Assembly (NCBI GenBank): GCA_027922465.2
Contig: BQMF02000255.1
Span: forward strand, 558,001 to 622,000
Origin: Turritopsis dohrnii
Taxonomy: Eukaryota; Cnidaria; Hydrozoa; Anthoathecata; Oceaniidae
Direction of reading: 5' to 3'
Length of the DNA: 64,000 bases
A model generated the notes under the pieces. The model was not told where the DNA came from, did not search any database, and worked only from the letters and a program-made list of their open reading frames with translations. Positions 45,678 to 59,800 of the stretch are shown here, piece after piece. How positions within the stretch are numbered: position 1 is the stretch's first letter; the number at the start of each line of letters is the position of its first letter. The translations under genes were made by a program, and so were the position numbers.

Positions 45678-48600
45678 GTTTGAAAGATGACTCGGTTAAG
45701 ACTTGCTTCTTGTTTCAATTGGTACTTAATTTTTAAGGGGATGATTTTTTCTTCAACTCGGCAATCAAAACAACAGCAAAGAAGGCAAAATAATTTCTTT
45801 ATTAATTAAAGGGCAGAAAATTTGATGTGTCATTTTGAAGCAAATTAAAGAAAAAGTTTATTTTCGCGTGAAAAAACTTTCGCGTTTATGAAATTATCTA
45901 TGATTTCGCGAGAACAAATTTTGCGTTTTGCTGTTTTGAATTTTCCAAAGGCATAAACTTTCGGCCAAAAACGCGAATGTTTCTGTCCATTAATGTATTC
46001 ATATAGTGTGTTTTCTGTTAATTTAGGATGCGCTTTTTCTTGTTTCAATCAAAGAAATGCTTTTTTTGTATAATTTGTACCCCGTTCACACATAAAACCA
46101 GACCAGAAATTAGTATTTCGACATACTTGAAAATGTTCAGCCATTCACCAGGTGTGAACACTATTGTGTGTTTCAAAATACTAATTCTTGAAAAATTGGA
46201 AGAATGTACCCTCACGATCATAAAACAGTAAAATTGACTTAAAATTCAATAGGTTCTTAAACACTATAAAGCGACTACGACGATAAAATATCAATTTTTT
46301 TTGCTTTTATAGGAGACAAATAAAGAGTAAGCAGACGTTAACTTTTCAGTCTATATATAGACCTTTTCAGAAAATACGTCAGAGCAGATCTTGCCTCGCT
46401 TTCAACCCAAATAATAATGGCATTAGTGTTGTTTTTGAAAAGAAATGATACACGAGAGGAAACCTTACACGAACTTTTTTTATGATTTTTAATAACTTAA
46501 GTAATTAAAAACCTAAAGAGCGAGGCAAGATCTGCCGTGACGTAATTTCCAAAAAGGTCTTTCTTTTGACCTAAAAATAATTGGATAGTGCCGTAATATG
46601 TGAAAAAAGTATAACTCTAAGAAAATAGTTCTGCACATCGTAGGACACTTTAATCAAAATTTACAATGTTTGCATTACGTATTTGTAACTTTTATGCATA
46701 TTTCTGACAATCTGATCATAATGGATGCTGATAACTTTAAGTTCACGATCTTTGTAATGTCTTATTATTTTGACGGAGAACTAACCCTACATACATGGCG
46801 CCATGCAAATAAAAATTATGGAAATTGAAGAAAAAGTTTTCTTTATATATATGTTTAAATTCTCTGTTGATAGTGGCGGCAGGAAGTTGCAATCGTGATG
46901 TTGTTTAATACTTGTCAGGCCAGCCTGTGCAGTCTAAGAATGACATGTTACATTTTCCAAAAACAAGATAACTGGTAATGGTTCGATCTAACTTTGTTCT
47001 GGAAACCTTATCAACTTCCCCGCACAATTGTTTTACCGCCATCCCGTATGCTTCCAACTTTGTTATCATCCATTCGAAGCGTTGAAGTCAGAAAATTCCT
47101 CTTTATCAATTCTTCTTTTCATTTTACAATTTCTTAAAGAAGGGGCTCATCACGATACACATTTGTGCTCGCACACTTTCTATACTGTTTGCACAAAATT
47201 CCATTGATAGCATGGTGCTTTCTTTGTCGATGTGCTAGACTGTAAACATAACATAGACAGTACAATACATTCAAGGTTAGTCAGCGGAAGATCTATAGGG
47301 TAGTCGCAACAGGGAAGCAGAAAATTAACATTATTTATAAATTCAATTTATATTTGCAATGAGATATCTGACCGTTTTTCTTTTATGGTTAAGTTGCTAA
47401 CAGTCTGCTACACAAATTGCGACTTACCTATAGATCCGCCACTTGGTATTTGAAATCAAAATTCAAATTGAGCGAGACTTTGTTCGTAGTGGTAGAGGTT
47501 TTAATCAAAATAAAGTTATGTATGCAATAGCAGCTGGAAAAAGATGGTAAATGTCCCTTTTGACATTTCAATATCAATTTAATATGACGAAGAACTCTGC
47601 ACAGGTTTCAAGTAGAGCGCTTGCAGCAAGGGTTATCACGCATATAAGCCCGCTAGCGTTTGATAATATTCATTGCTGTGTGAACCTGAAGAAAGTAAAG
47701 AGTACGAAAAATTTTTGAAGACTATTATTTAAGAAAGGTTGTTTCAAACATTCCCGCTTATTATAGTGAAGTTGCATTTATATTTCTTCAATTTCCAAAT
47801 CTTGAGAATAGTGTTACCGTCACAGGTAAGAGACTCAACAGAAAAGCAGGAATTAAGATACTTTCGGATTACTATTTTAGGAAGACAGTAGAGTTATAGC
47901 ATGGCCAAAAAAAGCCGTCCAGAGGCTGAATACATCCTAGTAGTCAAATGTGTCAGGTAAACACGAAGATGTCAAATAGTGCATGTCAATATAGATTGAA
48001 ATGATTTTTTGTGTTTTTGATTTCATGCTTAAATTAATATAGCTATTCGCCAAAGATAAGTAATTTTTAAAAATTTCCAAAAAATTGTGTCCGTTATTAC
48101 AAATGTCCGCTGTAAATGTCTCCTCTACAAACAGGTGTTTCCATGAGAATTCTGATTCGTCCAGTTCTGTCTGCTATATCAAGGTATCCTATCACTATAT
48201 ATCATGTCCTCTATTGATATTTAATTATTCAACGTTTCAATTTACCTTTCTTCCTTGAGCACTTTTCCTATTTCCATTTAAGATTTGCCAACTGTGACCT
48301 GCAGAACAGTTCGCCAAAAATTTCAGATCCTTAAGAAATAGTTAAGTAACAATGTCCATGAACACTGAATTAATAAAAGGGTTTTGATCTGCCCTATCCA
48401 GCAAAAACAACATTTCTTTCAATGGTTACTTTAAGGACTATGTTTGCATAAGGAGAGATTCTGGGAGTTTTTATGTGATGCATCACATATCAGGACCTTA
48501 CAAAAACTGCAACGATGGCGCACAAACTTTCTTATTACCGGGAATGAAAAGGAAAACAGATTTCAATACTTTGCATTATTACAATACAAGAATTCATTAA

Positions 48601-50300
48601 CTTGAAAGGAACGTCCCAAAAGAAAAATAAATACGACATACTGAAGTATGTTCAAAATGCACATATGATTTCGCTTGAAAATGATCAATTGCAAATCCAA
48701 TCTATGATATATTTTTTTTCTAGTGCCCGTTATCACAACTTAATATATCCGTATGATTCTTGCCACACATAAAGATGCGACTTCAAGTGCAGACAATAAA
48801 TTGATAAACATAGTAATAGTAGGATCATATCAAAAAAGGAGGGTCTTGTATTTATTTATCATAAAATAATTTTTTTTTTCATCGTAATATCATCTTCTAA
48901 AAATTTTGGTAATGTTCGCCAAAATTGTCATAAATTGCCATAGAAGAAAACGACTGATTTTTTCGTCAAATCCATTCATATTATCAATTCATATTAATAT
49001 TAGTTAGCATTCGAAGATCTCGAAACCTACATGCTCACGCTAACATAAAGTAACATAATCATTACAAGAAACTCCTTATAAGTTAACGAGAAAGTTAATT
49101 TGATCATTCCAAAGGAATGAATTGTATAGCAAGTTAAAGCTATTACAACAAAACAACTCGAATAAGAGAGTGTTATTAATGTAAAAGATAGTCCTTAATC
49201 GACAAATTCATACGAACTAGGTTTCACGTGCAAGTGAGAAATACCAAGGTGTTCACAAACACTTATGTTAAAATAACAGATGGTTTTCCAATGGTATTTA
49301 GTATTGCAACTCGAACACTTGAGACTATAGATAAGACATGATCTCAAAGCTGTCGGAATTCCGTCTTTACAAATGGAGAAATATTAGTACATGTGCTTGT
49401 TGTTATAATATTTTCAAATATAAAGTTCACATAACACAGGTTTTAATCGCGCAACCTTCACATGGTTCAATAACGAAACTTCTGCAACGGTCTAATCAAC
49501 AACATCATTTTGAATGTTTCTGATTCACAATTTTCAAACGGTACCGCTGTCGTACGTGGAAAGCAGATGATCTTTATCATTGGTTTACACTTAGTTATCC
49601 TGAGTTTTTAAAGCTTCTAAACCTCGGAAAATATCTCAATGTACTCACCATCAGAGAAATAACAAGGCCATAGAAACTTGATCTCATACGATTATTGATT
49701 ATAAAGCACTAATTCTGAAGTAATTTTGAACGCTATTTTCTGAACTGCAACCATAAACGGATATGTATGTTCTTCTCTCCTTAAATAGTAACCTATTAAG
49801 TAGATTTTTGATATTAGTACCTTTCATAACTGATTTCTGTCAACCTTCACGTTATTTAACTTTTCTAGACCGCTTCTTGCAATAAATTCATTGTATGGTG
49901 AAAATTTTCATCATATAACACACTACATATTTCCATCATCTTCATTTCAAAATGATCATGCTTTTGGATCAGATACAATATCTTTCTTAACAACCAGGAA
50001 AAACATGAAAAGAGAAAGTACTGCCAAATATCAAAATTGGCTGCGGAAGATTTTGAGATTTTTCTCAGAAAAAATAGCTACCTGTCATTTGGATGGAAAC
50101 ACCCAGACATTTCTGATTGAACACGCCCAACTGTTCTTTTGTTGAATCAAATTTGTTAAAACAGGTGAAACATCATCAAATTTTTTGGTTTACACCGTCA
50201 AAATTTTAGCACTCCAATTTTTAAAATTTATTTTATCATGAAAACCAGACCTTACCTGACACGTTACCGATTTTACAAAAAGGGTTTACTCAGCCAAAAT
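45678..50300 (+). repeat. 3' flank of duplicon, copy 5 (long form)
   Basis: Matches copy 2 (10114-14166 plus 20817-21961 plus 23340-23450) with all of copy 2's private insertions missing. It provides the empty sites for Helitrons A1/B1 (48970/48971), the SINE and the 1371-bp transposon. No gene recognised. Confidence 0.87.
46359..46560. mobile_element. 202-bp MITE, duplicon copy 5
   Basis: Same element and site as at 11071 and 37099; its right end is AAAAGGTCT. Confidence 0.7.
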
Positions 50301-50567
50301 TATGACATAACGTAAGTATTTAACGTTTAAAAAAGACTTCCATTCTAACCAACCACTAACGTTACCACAACGTAAAAAAATAACGTAACACTAACGTTAG
50401 TATAACGTAAATTAACGAAATTTAAGGTTTTCCTGATGTAACTTTCTAACGTTGTACTAACGTAAGTAGTTAACGTTGGAATAACGTTGATTTTACGTTG
50501 GTAACGTTAAACCTAGAATCAACGTTAGACTAACGTAAAATAAACGTTGGGTGCCTGCTGGGCATGT
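50300..50567. repeat. AACGTT/TAACGT-rich palindromic island
   Basis: Some 270 bp crowded with TAACGT and AACGTT words in both orientations, ending GGGTGCCTGCTGGGCA. Flanks on both sides match the copy-2 flank (about 23450 and 25168), so the island replaces 1.7 kb there. Probably a nonautonomous transposon fragment, superfamily unknown. Confidence 0.6.
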
Positions 50568-50639
50568 ACTGTTGCAGAGAAGTATCACATTTTTCAAATT
50601 ATTTTTAGTGAAAATGTTTGTCAGAAAATTACTTCTATG

Positions 50640-53600
50640 CTGATTACGAATTTGCTATTCATTTTTTCACAGTTTGTTCAAGAAATGAAAATTTGGGCCT
50701 AAGGTGTACTAAATTTTCAAAGTAGTGCTTCAACTACTATAGTATATGTCATAACATTATATGTCATCACCGAATTGAAGGTGAAAAAAATCAAATAAAA
50801 ATCCTCGTTTATACTTCCCGAGCACACTTTTGAGCAAAGTGTAAAAATTGACCCCCATCGAAATTGTCACCATTGATTTGATCTTAGTGGAAATCGAAGC
50901 ACTTTAAGAATTTAGTGTCAATTTTTTCTATAACAATTGGGTTCAAATATGATCCTGAACAAAGGATTCCCAATTTCTAAATTGTCCTAAATGCACATTT
51001 TCACGAAAGTCGAAGTACCTTGATGGTACTTTTTTTTGACTAAACAAATGGACAAATCATTGCCAAAAAGCTGAACGACAACATATCATCATGGAAATTA
51101 CTTATTATTGACGCAATCTGAAGACTTACAAAAGTGTTTGGTTAATCTTCTTTCTTAACTATCAAAAAGCGATGATTGAATAGAAAGACATAAGTAAACT
51201 AGGGTGGGGTTTATTTCCACCATCAATCAAATCTAACAAAAATCTAATAAAAGCTAAATATTACTGTTATTGAGTTACACAAAGTTTTAACTCACTAAAA
51301 AAATAACTCTTAACGCTGCTCATCATCGAGACATCTCGTTTTCAAAGCTTAAAACGTCGCATTCGTTCGGCGAAGCGATACATATTTTGAAGGTAAATAA
51401 TGTGCTCAATTGATTCAAGATTTTCGCTTGGGGATTGGGGAAATATATAGTCGCATTTATGCGAATTCTTGTTAAATATTGTTTCATCGTAAACAACGAA
51501 AAAAGAAAAGAGACCACAAAAACATGTTATTTGGGTGTAAGCTTATATTTACATAAAAACCTTTATTCCTCCAATGAGAGTTACCTCTATTCTCTCTATT
51601 CTCAAGCGATTGAAAACTTGCCATCTTCGAGAGCGAGATCTTCAGCGAAGTTGTGCGCTACAGTAGTTTCTACTAAATTTGTTTGTAAAAGAATTAATTC
51701 AACTAAAAAGCAAAACCTTGTACAGAATTATTGATGCACAAATGTCTTGGGATCCTCGAGTAGGTTCGTAAGTAAGAGTGATCATTCCCCACAGACTTCC
51801 CAAAATAGAAGTTTATTCTGATGGTAGTGATTATGCAATTGGGGCGTATGCAAAAACGTTTAATTAAATCTAAACGTAGTTTTCTTTGAGGAGACATTTT
51901 TCAAAAAACAAAGCAGGGAGTTTTCTAAATACTGCTTAAAAAAACAGATGTTCATCTAGTTTTCATGTCAATTTTGAGCTTTCATTCTTTGTGGTTACAG
52001 AACAGGCATTAAAAATTTTTACTTACTTTTGTTTCGATTATTTTCGGTTATTGCACTGGCTTCAATCTTCAGTCTCTTGAACAGACGACCAGCTTACCAA
52101 ATTCAAAAGAAGATTATGAGCTGACTGAATTCATAACGTGCACGTTTTAGGTTTTAAACAATTCCCACAATAAAAAGATATAGTCATAGAACTATATAGA
52201 TAAAAGTTATCTTCTTTATTTTATAAACAGGTTTCATTTTTAATTAAAACAACAGGACAGCTGAGCTGCGTACGATATTGGTGGCGCAACTAACTTCTCG
52301 TGCCAACGGGAATGACTCCCCCCAGGCGCTCAATAACTTGAGATCCAATTATTTCAAGAGTTATGTTAAAGTTAAGGTCTACCACTACATGATGCATTGA
52401 AAACATATTCCACCTATTTTATAATCATAATGATAAAACATGTGTTTTTGGTGATATTGAATGTGGATCATCGATAAGCATTGCATAACATGTATTGCAT
52501 ATTGTTTAAGAATGGAAGTGAAGACAGTTGTCCGAAATATTGAATATTGTCAAAACATATTCTCATAGAGACGTCGTTAGAAACCTTTACTAAAATCTCC
52601 AGTACTTTCTCTGTAATCTGTGGTTAACTAAATCAAAGCTGTCGTGATAAAGTTTTGAATTTCTTTAATTTTCTTATATTTCTATAAGATTGTCGTTTAT
52701 ATGTACATGTAAATCAACATCGACTAGTACGATTGGCAGGGGGTGCATACAGGAATGATCAATTGTGAGTTGCGGGGATTGTTTCAAAGTTACAGAATAG
52801 ATTTGAGACAAACGATTTAGAACAGTATGACGTATGCCATTACGTAAGATTTAAATGGAGTTTCTTTTGAGGCTTTTTAAATTAACTTGTGTGCAGTTTG
52901 TCATCATTTATTGCCGGTATTGGCGAACTAGTTTTGGATGTGAAGAAAGCAAATTGAAGAAGTTTGTCTGATAGTTACTGTAAAAACAAAATTAAATTTT
53001 CTTCTTAGAAGTTGCTGACATTAGACATTAGACAAATACTACATTCAACTATCTAATATTCTTTCAAAAAAAGAATAATGACTAAAGCAGACTGTTTAGA
53101 CTTATTGGATAGGAAGCATTCCCTGCAATGACGAGCCAGACGTATGAAGGAACAGCATGCTGAAGTCAACAACTCTCGCAAATGAATAATATATTTAGAT
53201 AGATGATTCACGAAGTTACTATTTTACACTTCCCACTTTCGCAAAGTTTTATGCAAAGTAAACATTCATTCTTTTGCTAATTAATTAGTTTTTTTTTTAA
53301 ATATGCTTATTTTTAATATAGCTGTAGAATATGTAATTAATAAATAAACAATGACTATCCATGGAATTATAACGTAAAAGCAAGGTATTTTAGCTTATCA
53401 TGTTCGATAATTATGTGCTTATACCGTTCAGTCGGGTAATTACCTTCAGACCGGTGTACTCAGGAACTTCTCAACAGTGTTCTGTGAGTGTTCGAAAGTT
53501 TCTTTATTTCACTTGACAAATAAAGGTATGAATTTCATCTAATTTGTTCAGATTTGCCAATATGATTTGTCAACATGATCCCTGATTCGAACTCAAAATT

Positions 53601-53845
53601 ATAAATTTATAATCACAAGTGTCTCTTCATATCCAGAGATCAATTTTTCGGTAAGAAACGTTAACCCGAATTTCGCTATTCAACTATTTGCTTAATTTGA
53701 ACTCAAAGAAAGGATTGCTAAATAACGGGACCACCATGAAGCTTAATAAGCGAGTACACCTGTAAGAAACAGTTTGTCATTCCCAGCTAGTAATTTCGAA
53801 ATAATACCTAAGTTCATACGCATTTACAATTTTATTGTTTTATAG
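50640..53845. other. Intergenic, no gene recognised
   Basis: AT-rich with only short frames (51323-51517, 51435-51734, 51703-51897) that overlap each other on both strands and show no known motif. An acceptor-like TTTTATAG just before the ATG at 53846 may mean that a 5' untranslated exon lies in here. Confidence 0.5.
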
Positions 53846-56800
53846 ATGTTTTACACAATACTGTTGATTTCAGCATTGATTCCTGGTAAATATTCCATGT
53901 TATGGCAGTGTTTTATTGAATTATATTTCCGTGTTAGGATTCTTAGTATTGCTTCATTCGACTTTCGTCTTTTTTAGTTAACGCAGCAACATGTTCAATA
54001 AATAACGGAGAATGTGAAGATGTTTGCATAACTGTTGGATCATCATCTAGGTATATCGATTTTATAAGATTAAGTGAATAATAAATAACTTTAAATGTAA
54101 GTGAAATTTGATTGCTTGCAACTTAGTTCTGCTTATAAAAATACTTATGTCGTTTTATTTTGAACTTTTCCACATGCAACGTGTTACAAGTTATGTAACA
54201 AATTAAGAACGTTTTATAGAAAGACATAAATTGCCAATGTGCTGTATGATCAATATTCTTACTAATATAAATTTATTTTAATAGGTATGTAACTTGCAGT
54301 TTTACTTACACTTTTATAGATGCTCATGCAACGAGTTTGGGACGTTACGAGCAGATGGAAAAACATGCTATGTTGAACCAATGATAGTTGTAGCAAATGG
54401 CAGAAACATTGACTTCATTCGTAGTAACTTATCACGAATAACATTAACCAACTTCAAAAATCATTCTGGAATTTTGGCTGTAGCAGCTGACTACACTATG
54501 AAGAGAATCTTTTATGCAGCAATAGCTTTTATGCCTACATTTACAACAGTAATTGGAGAGTTTTCAATCAATCATAAAAGACGAAAGACATTAGCAGAAG
54601 GTAAAGTTTAATTTTTAAATGATCAAGCCCTTAAATTTAAGCCCTTGGAATTTGAATATAGAAGCTGTACACGCATATCTGAATGCCAATTTTAAAATTG
54701 CTTCCTGCTTGTTGAAGAGAATACTTGGCTTGTAATTCTGAACATTTTTATTCCATAATCATTCCTCTCCTCTCAGTTTTACCTAAATTAACATTGTTAG
54801 TCACGTTTCTAATACCCACTATCGTGTATTCTGTTGTGAGTTCTAATAGTCGATATCATTACTACGTTATTAAATCATACAAAAAGATTTTATCATAATG
54901 AGGTTGACAATGTTTAAGCCCTTATACAACGTTTATAATGTCCATTATTTCATATATGTTTTTTTTATATCAATCTGTAACAATTTCAATAGTCAATGGC
55001 GAGTTTACGGCTATGATATATCACAATGTTACTCGTAATTTGTATCTTGGTACTATGGAAGCAGTGGCAATTATTGATGATGTCGATGCACAGAACGTAA
55101 CGGTCAGGATTTTGGATCGTCCAGGCATCTTCAGTGCGGCCTTGGATCCAACTCAAAGGTTATTATTAAAAGTGCTTGAATCAATTTTTTATAGTGACAT
55201 ATGCAGGCATCAACTGGGTCTATCTTTTGGCGCTACCATTTAATAACTATCTGAAAGTGTGGTTGGAAATTGTATGCATCTTATTTATCATTAAGTTATT
55301 TTCACTTCAATTTGTTATTTTAGATACATATTCTTCGGAACCTTTTCTCGAATTTCTCGTTACGATATTATTACAGGAATAAAGACAGCTATCTTCAGTA
55401 CTAATGTAACTGTCCTTGCCATTCAAAATCAAAAACTTTTTTGGGCAGATTACCATGGAGGGTAAGTTTATTAATAAACTGCCAATAGTACAAATTAGAT
55501 TTATCATGGCAAAACTATCAGACAAATCATTGTAATGCTAAAGAAATTAAATAACTATTTGATAATAGACCTTCCTAGATGATTTTTAAAGGTTGATGTT
55601 ATGACTAACACCATTCGCATATATGTGGTAATTTTAGTCACAAATTACAGTTAAGCAAAAACCTATAACCTAATAATTAGCGTGTCACACAACCCATCAA
55701 AACATAGTGTAGCTGGATAGTTTAGCGAAAGAGTGGTGTTGCAACTAAAGCTCGAGAAATATGCATTGATTTTTCATTGAAATTGTAGTACTTCTTTACA
55801 ATATAGAAACAGGTGACGAAAGTATATCAAAAATGAGAAAGTATGGCCTACAAAATTTAAAAGCTAAGATCCTCTTAAACAAAACCCTCCTTCGTCATAA
55901 TTTCATATCCATTTAATTTAAGGATCAAAATGGCAAACTTTGATAGATCCAACAGGCAGCTAGTTGCATTATCGCCACGCATATTTTCAATGATAGTCTT
56001 GAATGGATTAATATATTGGTCTGATCGATCCAACTCTATCCAAATAACGGATGTATCGAATGGAAATACGATGGTATATGAAAGATTCAATTCTAGTGTT
56101 AGCAACATTCACTTTTTTGGACACAACAGTAAAGGTATATTGGCAATTTTTTCAATCCCTTTATTTGCATTTTGTTAATATTTTTCATATGACTTTATTT
56201 TACTATTTAAAGATAATTAAATCGCTATTTCTAAGGAAGCTCATTAGGGCCATACATGTCGTTCTTAATTTGGGAAGTGTCCTGTTATTTAAAGTTATCA
56301 TATGATAAGTTCACGTTATTCAAAATGTGAACTTTACTTTATTTTCTTTGTCAAACATGATAGATTAACGGTCACAATCACGTTTGATAGAGTGCTCTAT
56401 ACGAATATGGACATTTTTACCGGACCATGAGCGAAAACTACTACGACAGTTACTGATCTGTGCAATTGTGGCCATGACAGTTTAAGTGCCCTCACATGAG
56501 AGCCATATTAGCAAATAGACTTTACAAGTAGTGAAATACAAAAGACAATCAAAAATAGCGATTTTTATCTCATAAAGGATTAAGATAACATTTTACCTGA
56601 GAGACATATTCACCACTGGTTGCTTTGGTTCCATGTTATAACCTTTTAACCTAATAACATGTATGAAAATATAAGTGCTGATTTCCTTTGAACTTGCTAT
56701 TTCTTATTAATAATGTTACTGTTAATAACAATAACAATACAAATATTGTGAATAAAATATAACGGTAAAATCTTATTATAATAATCCGCGCTGTGTGTCA

Positions 56801-59800
56801 CACTTTTATTTTAGAGAGTGATATATTTGGTTTTTCTTTCACGGTCAAATCCTTCTTATTTTTTCCCTTTTTGTCGTAAAGCCACGCAGAGGTGAGAGCG
56901 TTTTTTTTGATTTTCCGCGATTAGTATATGCTCCTCCGTTTTGTTATTTTTGGTTTGCGCAGTGGAAATCAGCCGAAAAACGTCTTTGGAGGAGTGCGAG
57001 CAATGCAATGTTAATCGTTCGAAATTTGTCAACGATCATTTCGTGAGCAAGAAACTTCGCGAAGAAGACGTGTTTCTTTTTGTATACGAATATTTTAATT
57101 TAAATTTGATTGTTTTAGGCAGCAAATCGACGAAAGAACTGACGAAGAAACACAGGTTTGTATGCACGAAGGTATTGTTATTATTATAAAACGTTTTATT
57201 ATCGGGTAGCACGTGTAGGTGAGTTAGTTGTTTGTTTACAATGAAAAATCATATTTAGATATACAGAAGAAGTGCAGTGAAGTTTTTAAAAATTAGCTGC
57301 AGAAAGATCGAACGAACAAAAGGTATTATTATAAAACTTTTATACAGAAGAAGTGCAGTGAAGTTTTGAAAAATTGGCTGTGCAGAACGATAAGACTTTT
57401 ATTGTTTAATATTTTAGATTAATAAAAGAACAGGATTTTAAATGTTTGTTTACGTTTTAGTTATCAAATATCGCTACACAGAAGAAAGTGCAGTGGAGAA
57501 ATGCAGTTTCATGTTTATTTACACAGTAAGGAATGGTTTTAATTTAGTTTTGAAAGATTAATTGATTTATCTTTGAGTGGATGTCTCAGTTATTCTGTCG
57601 TTTAGTATGTGTATATGCTGCTGGATGAAAAGGAAGCCGAGAGAAATTTGTTTTGGTAACGAGCGCTATTATTACATTAAAAATGGTCCTACAGCTATGA
57701 ATGTTTTTATTTCTCATGACGCTGTGGAAGTGGGGAATGTGTTATGCTGTCTGATTGTATCTATTGTATCTAATTTATATCGATGCTTGATGCTTTTGTC
57801 TGCCTGCCAAAAAGTACAAAATCTACTGGAAAATACAGAAAGTTTAGCAGTTTTTCCAAACGAAGAGAGCAGTTTTATGTATTTCACTTAAAAAAAATGG
57901 TAGCGAAAGTGTTTTATAAATACCTATGTATGTTTGTGCTGGAAAGTAAATAAAGTATTAGTAATTTGTTTACAGGTATGAATATAGAAGTAAAGAGTTT
58001 AGAAGTGTTTGAAAATGTCTACAGAAGATGATCAATGCTGTTTAGTTTACTAACATGTGAATTGGCAGTGAAAGGTAATCCCATTTTGTTTGAAGTTCAG
58101 CTAAAGTTAAAATAGTATAAATCTATTTAGTTATAACACAGTTGGTATGCTGGATAAATAAGAATAAAGGGTTGTTTAACTGTTGTGAATTAGCCAGAGG
58201 AGATTTTAACTCAGATTAAAAATGTGGTTGTTTTCAATTTTTTATAAACTCTTTAGATATATAAATTCTGTAGATGTGAATGGATTATGTATTTAAGAAG
58301 TTCATTAGTTATTACTGTGCAATGAAATGTTTATGCATTATTTTGTGTTATGGTAATCGTTTACGTACCTGGGTATATAAGTTTGGCATGATTTTATGAT
58401 TTTATTTGTGACTTTTTATCTTCTGGGTAAATTTTTGTTTTAAGGATAAATGCATAGGTGAATTTCACTTTTTGTTGTTGTTGTTTATTTCAATATTCTT
58501 ATAGCATGATTAGGTTTTCGGTATTACAATTCAAGTATTAATTTTTTAGGTAATAATAAAAAAATTATAAAGAAATGAAACTCATGGTTTTAATCATGAC
58601 GTTGATGGTTTTGGGAAGAATAGACTATATATCATTTCAAAAATTCATTAATGGTTGCTGTATAATGTAACTTCCACACGAAAGAAACACAGTTGGAAGG
58701 TATCAATTTGTTTTCAATTCACATTTTGTAATGTTATTCAATGTTTGGTTTCGTATGTCTGGGTAAACAGTTCTGTGTTATATATTGCCATTTTTTTTAC
58801 ATTAAAGTTACTTCTCTTCTGCGTATAAATATATTATTCTGAGCCATGTTGCTATTTGTTTCTGTTTTTAATTTTCTGAATGTAATAACAAATTAATGCC
58901 TGAAAAGAAACTTTTACACGAGTTAAATTCTGTGACACAACGCATACTGAACATGGGTGGCGAGTGACGCGTACGTACCACAGGAATGACAGATTTGACC
59001 TAATGTTTTCAAAGTTAAGTTCGGTAAAAAGTTTTTACCCGGGATACTAGTCTATATCCTAATACGCGCTGTGCATCCGCTTTTTTTCACGCTTTCACTC
59101 TCTAAAATTTCGAGTCGTTTTTGCGGTCACTTATTCATAATAGAGTGTCAGACCACGGCGGTTAATATTTTTCTACGATTAGTATTAGGGGAAAACATTG
59201 CATTGCATATAATCGTTTCAAATGTTTTGATTATTCGCAAGATCAAGAAACAATAGACAACAACGAAAGTATTGCGCGAAGATTTATTTATGTTTTTAGG
59301 GTAAGTACGCTTTAGAACCTTTTTGTTTGTTTGTTTTGTTTTTCTTATAGTATTAATAGGGTTTCTGCGTCATTACTTTTCAAACAAAGAAATGAATATC
59401 ATGGTTTTTAATCATGACGCTCTGGGTTCGTGAAGAAAATCGCAATTGTTTTTAATTCACATTTTGACACTTTTGCGACTTTCGCGTTTGGCTTTTATTT
59501 ACATTGGGGTGTGGATTTCATGAACAGTTACAGCGATTTTAATCTTTTTGTTGTTTACCTGTACGCACAATTTATTTTTACTACTGCATATATCGTATAT
59601 ATCGTGAAAGATTTAATACGAATATGTGTTTCAGATCTTCTGATTAAAATTTTTTCTGTTCATAACTCCAGTGTTGAACTAAATATGCTTTAGCCAGAAT
59701 ACCTAGAGATTATTAATTAAAAGAGTGAAGAGTGTTTTTTTCTGTATTGACGTTAGATATTTTTAATCAAGGGGAACCATTGCATTGCATCTTCAATTTA

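Noticed and set aside
57577..57891. Gene of 104 residues in Helitron A2
   Set aside because: No recognisable domain or neighbouring exons, and absent from A1 and A3. Captured DNA or chance frame.
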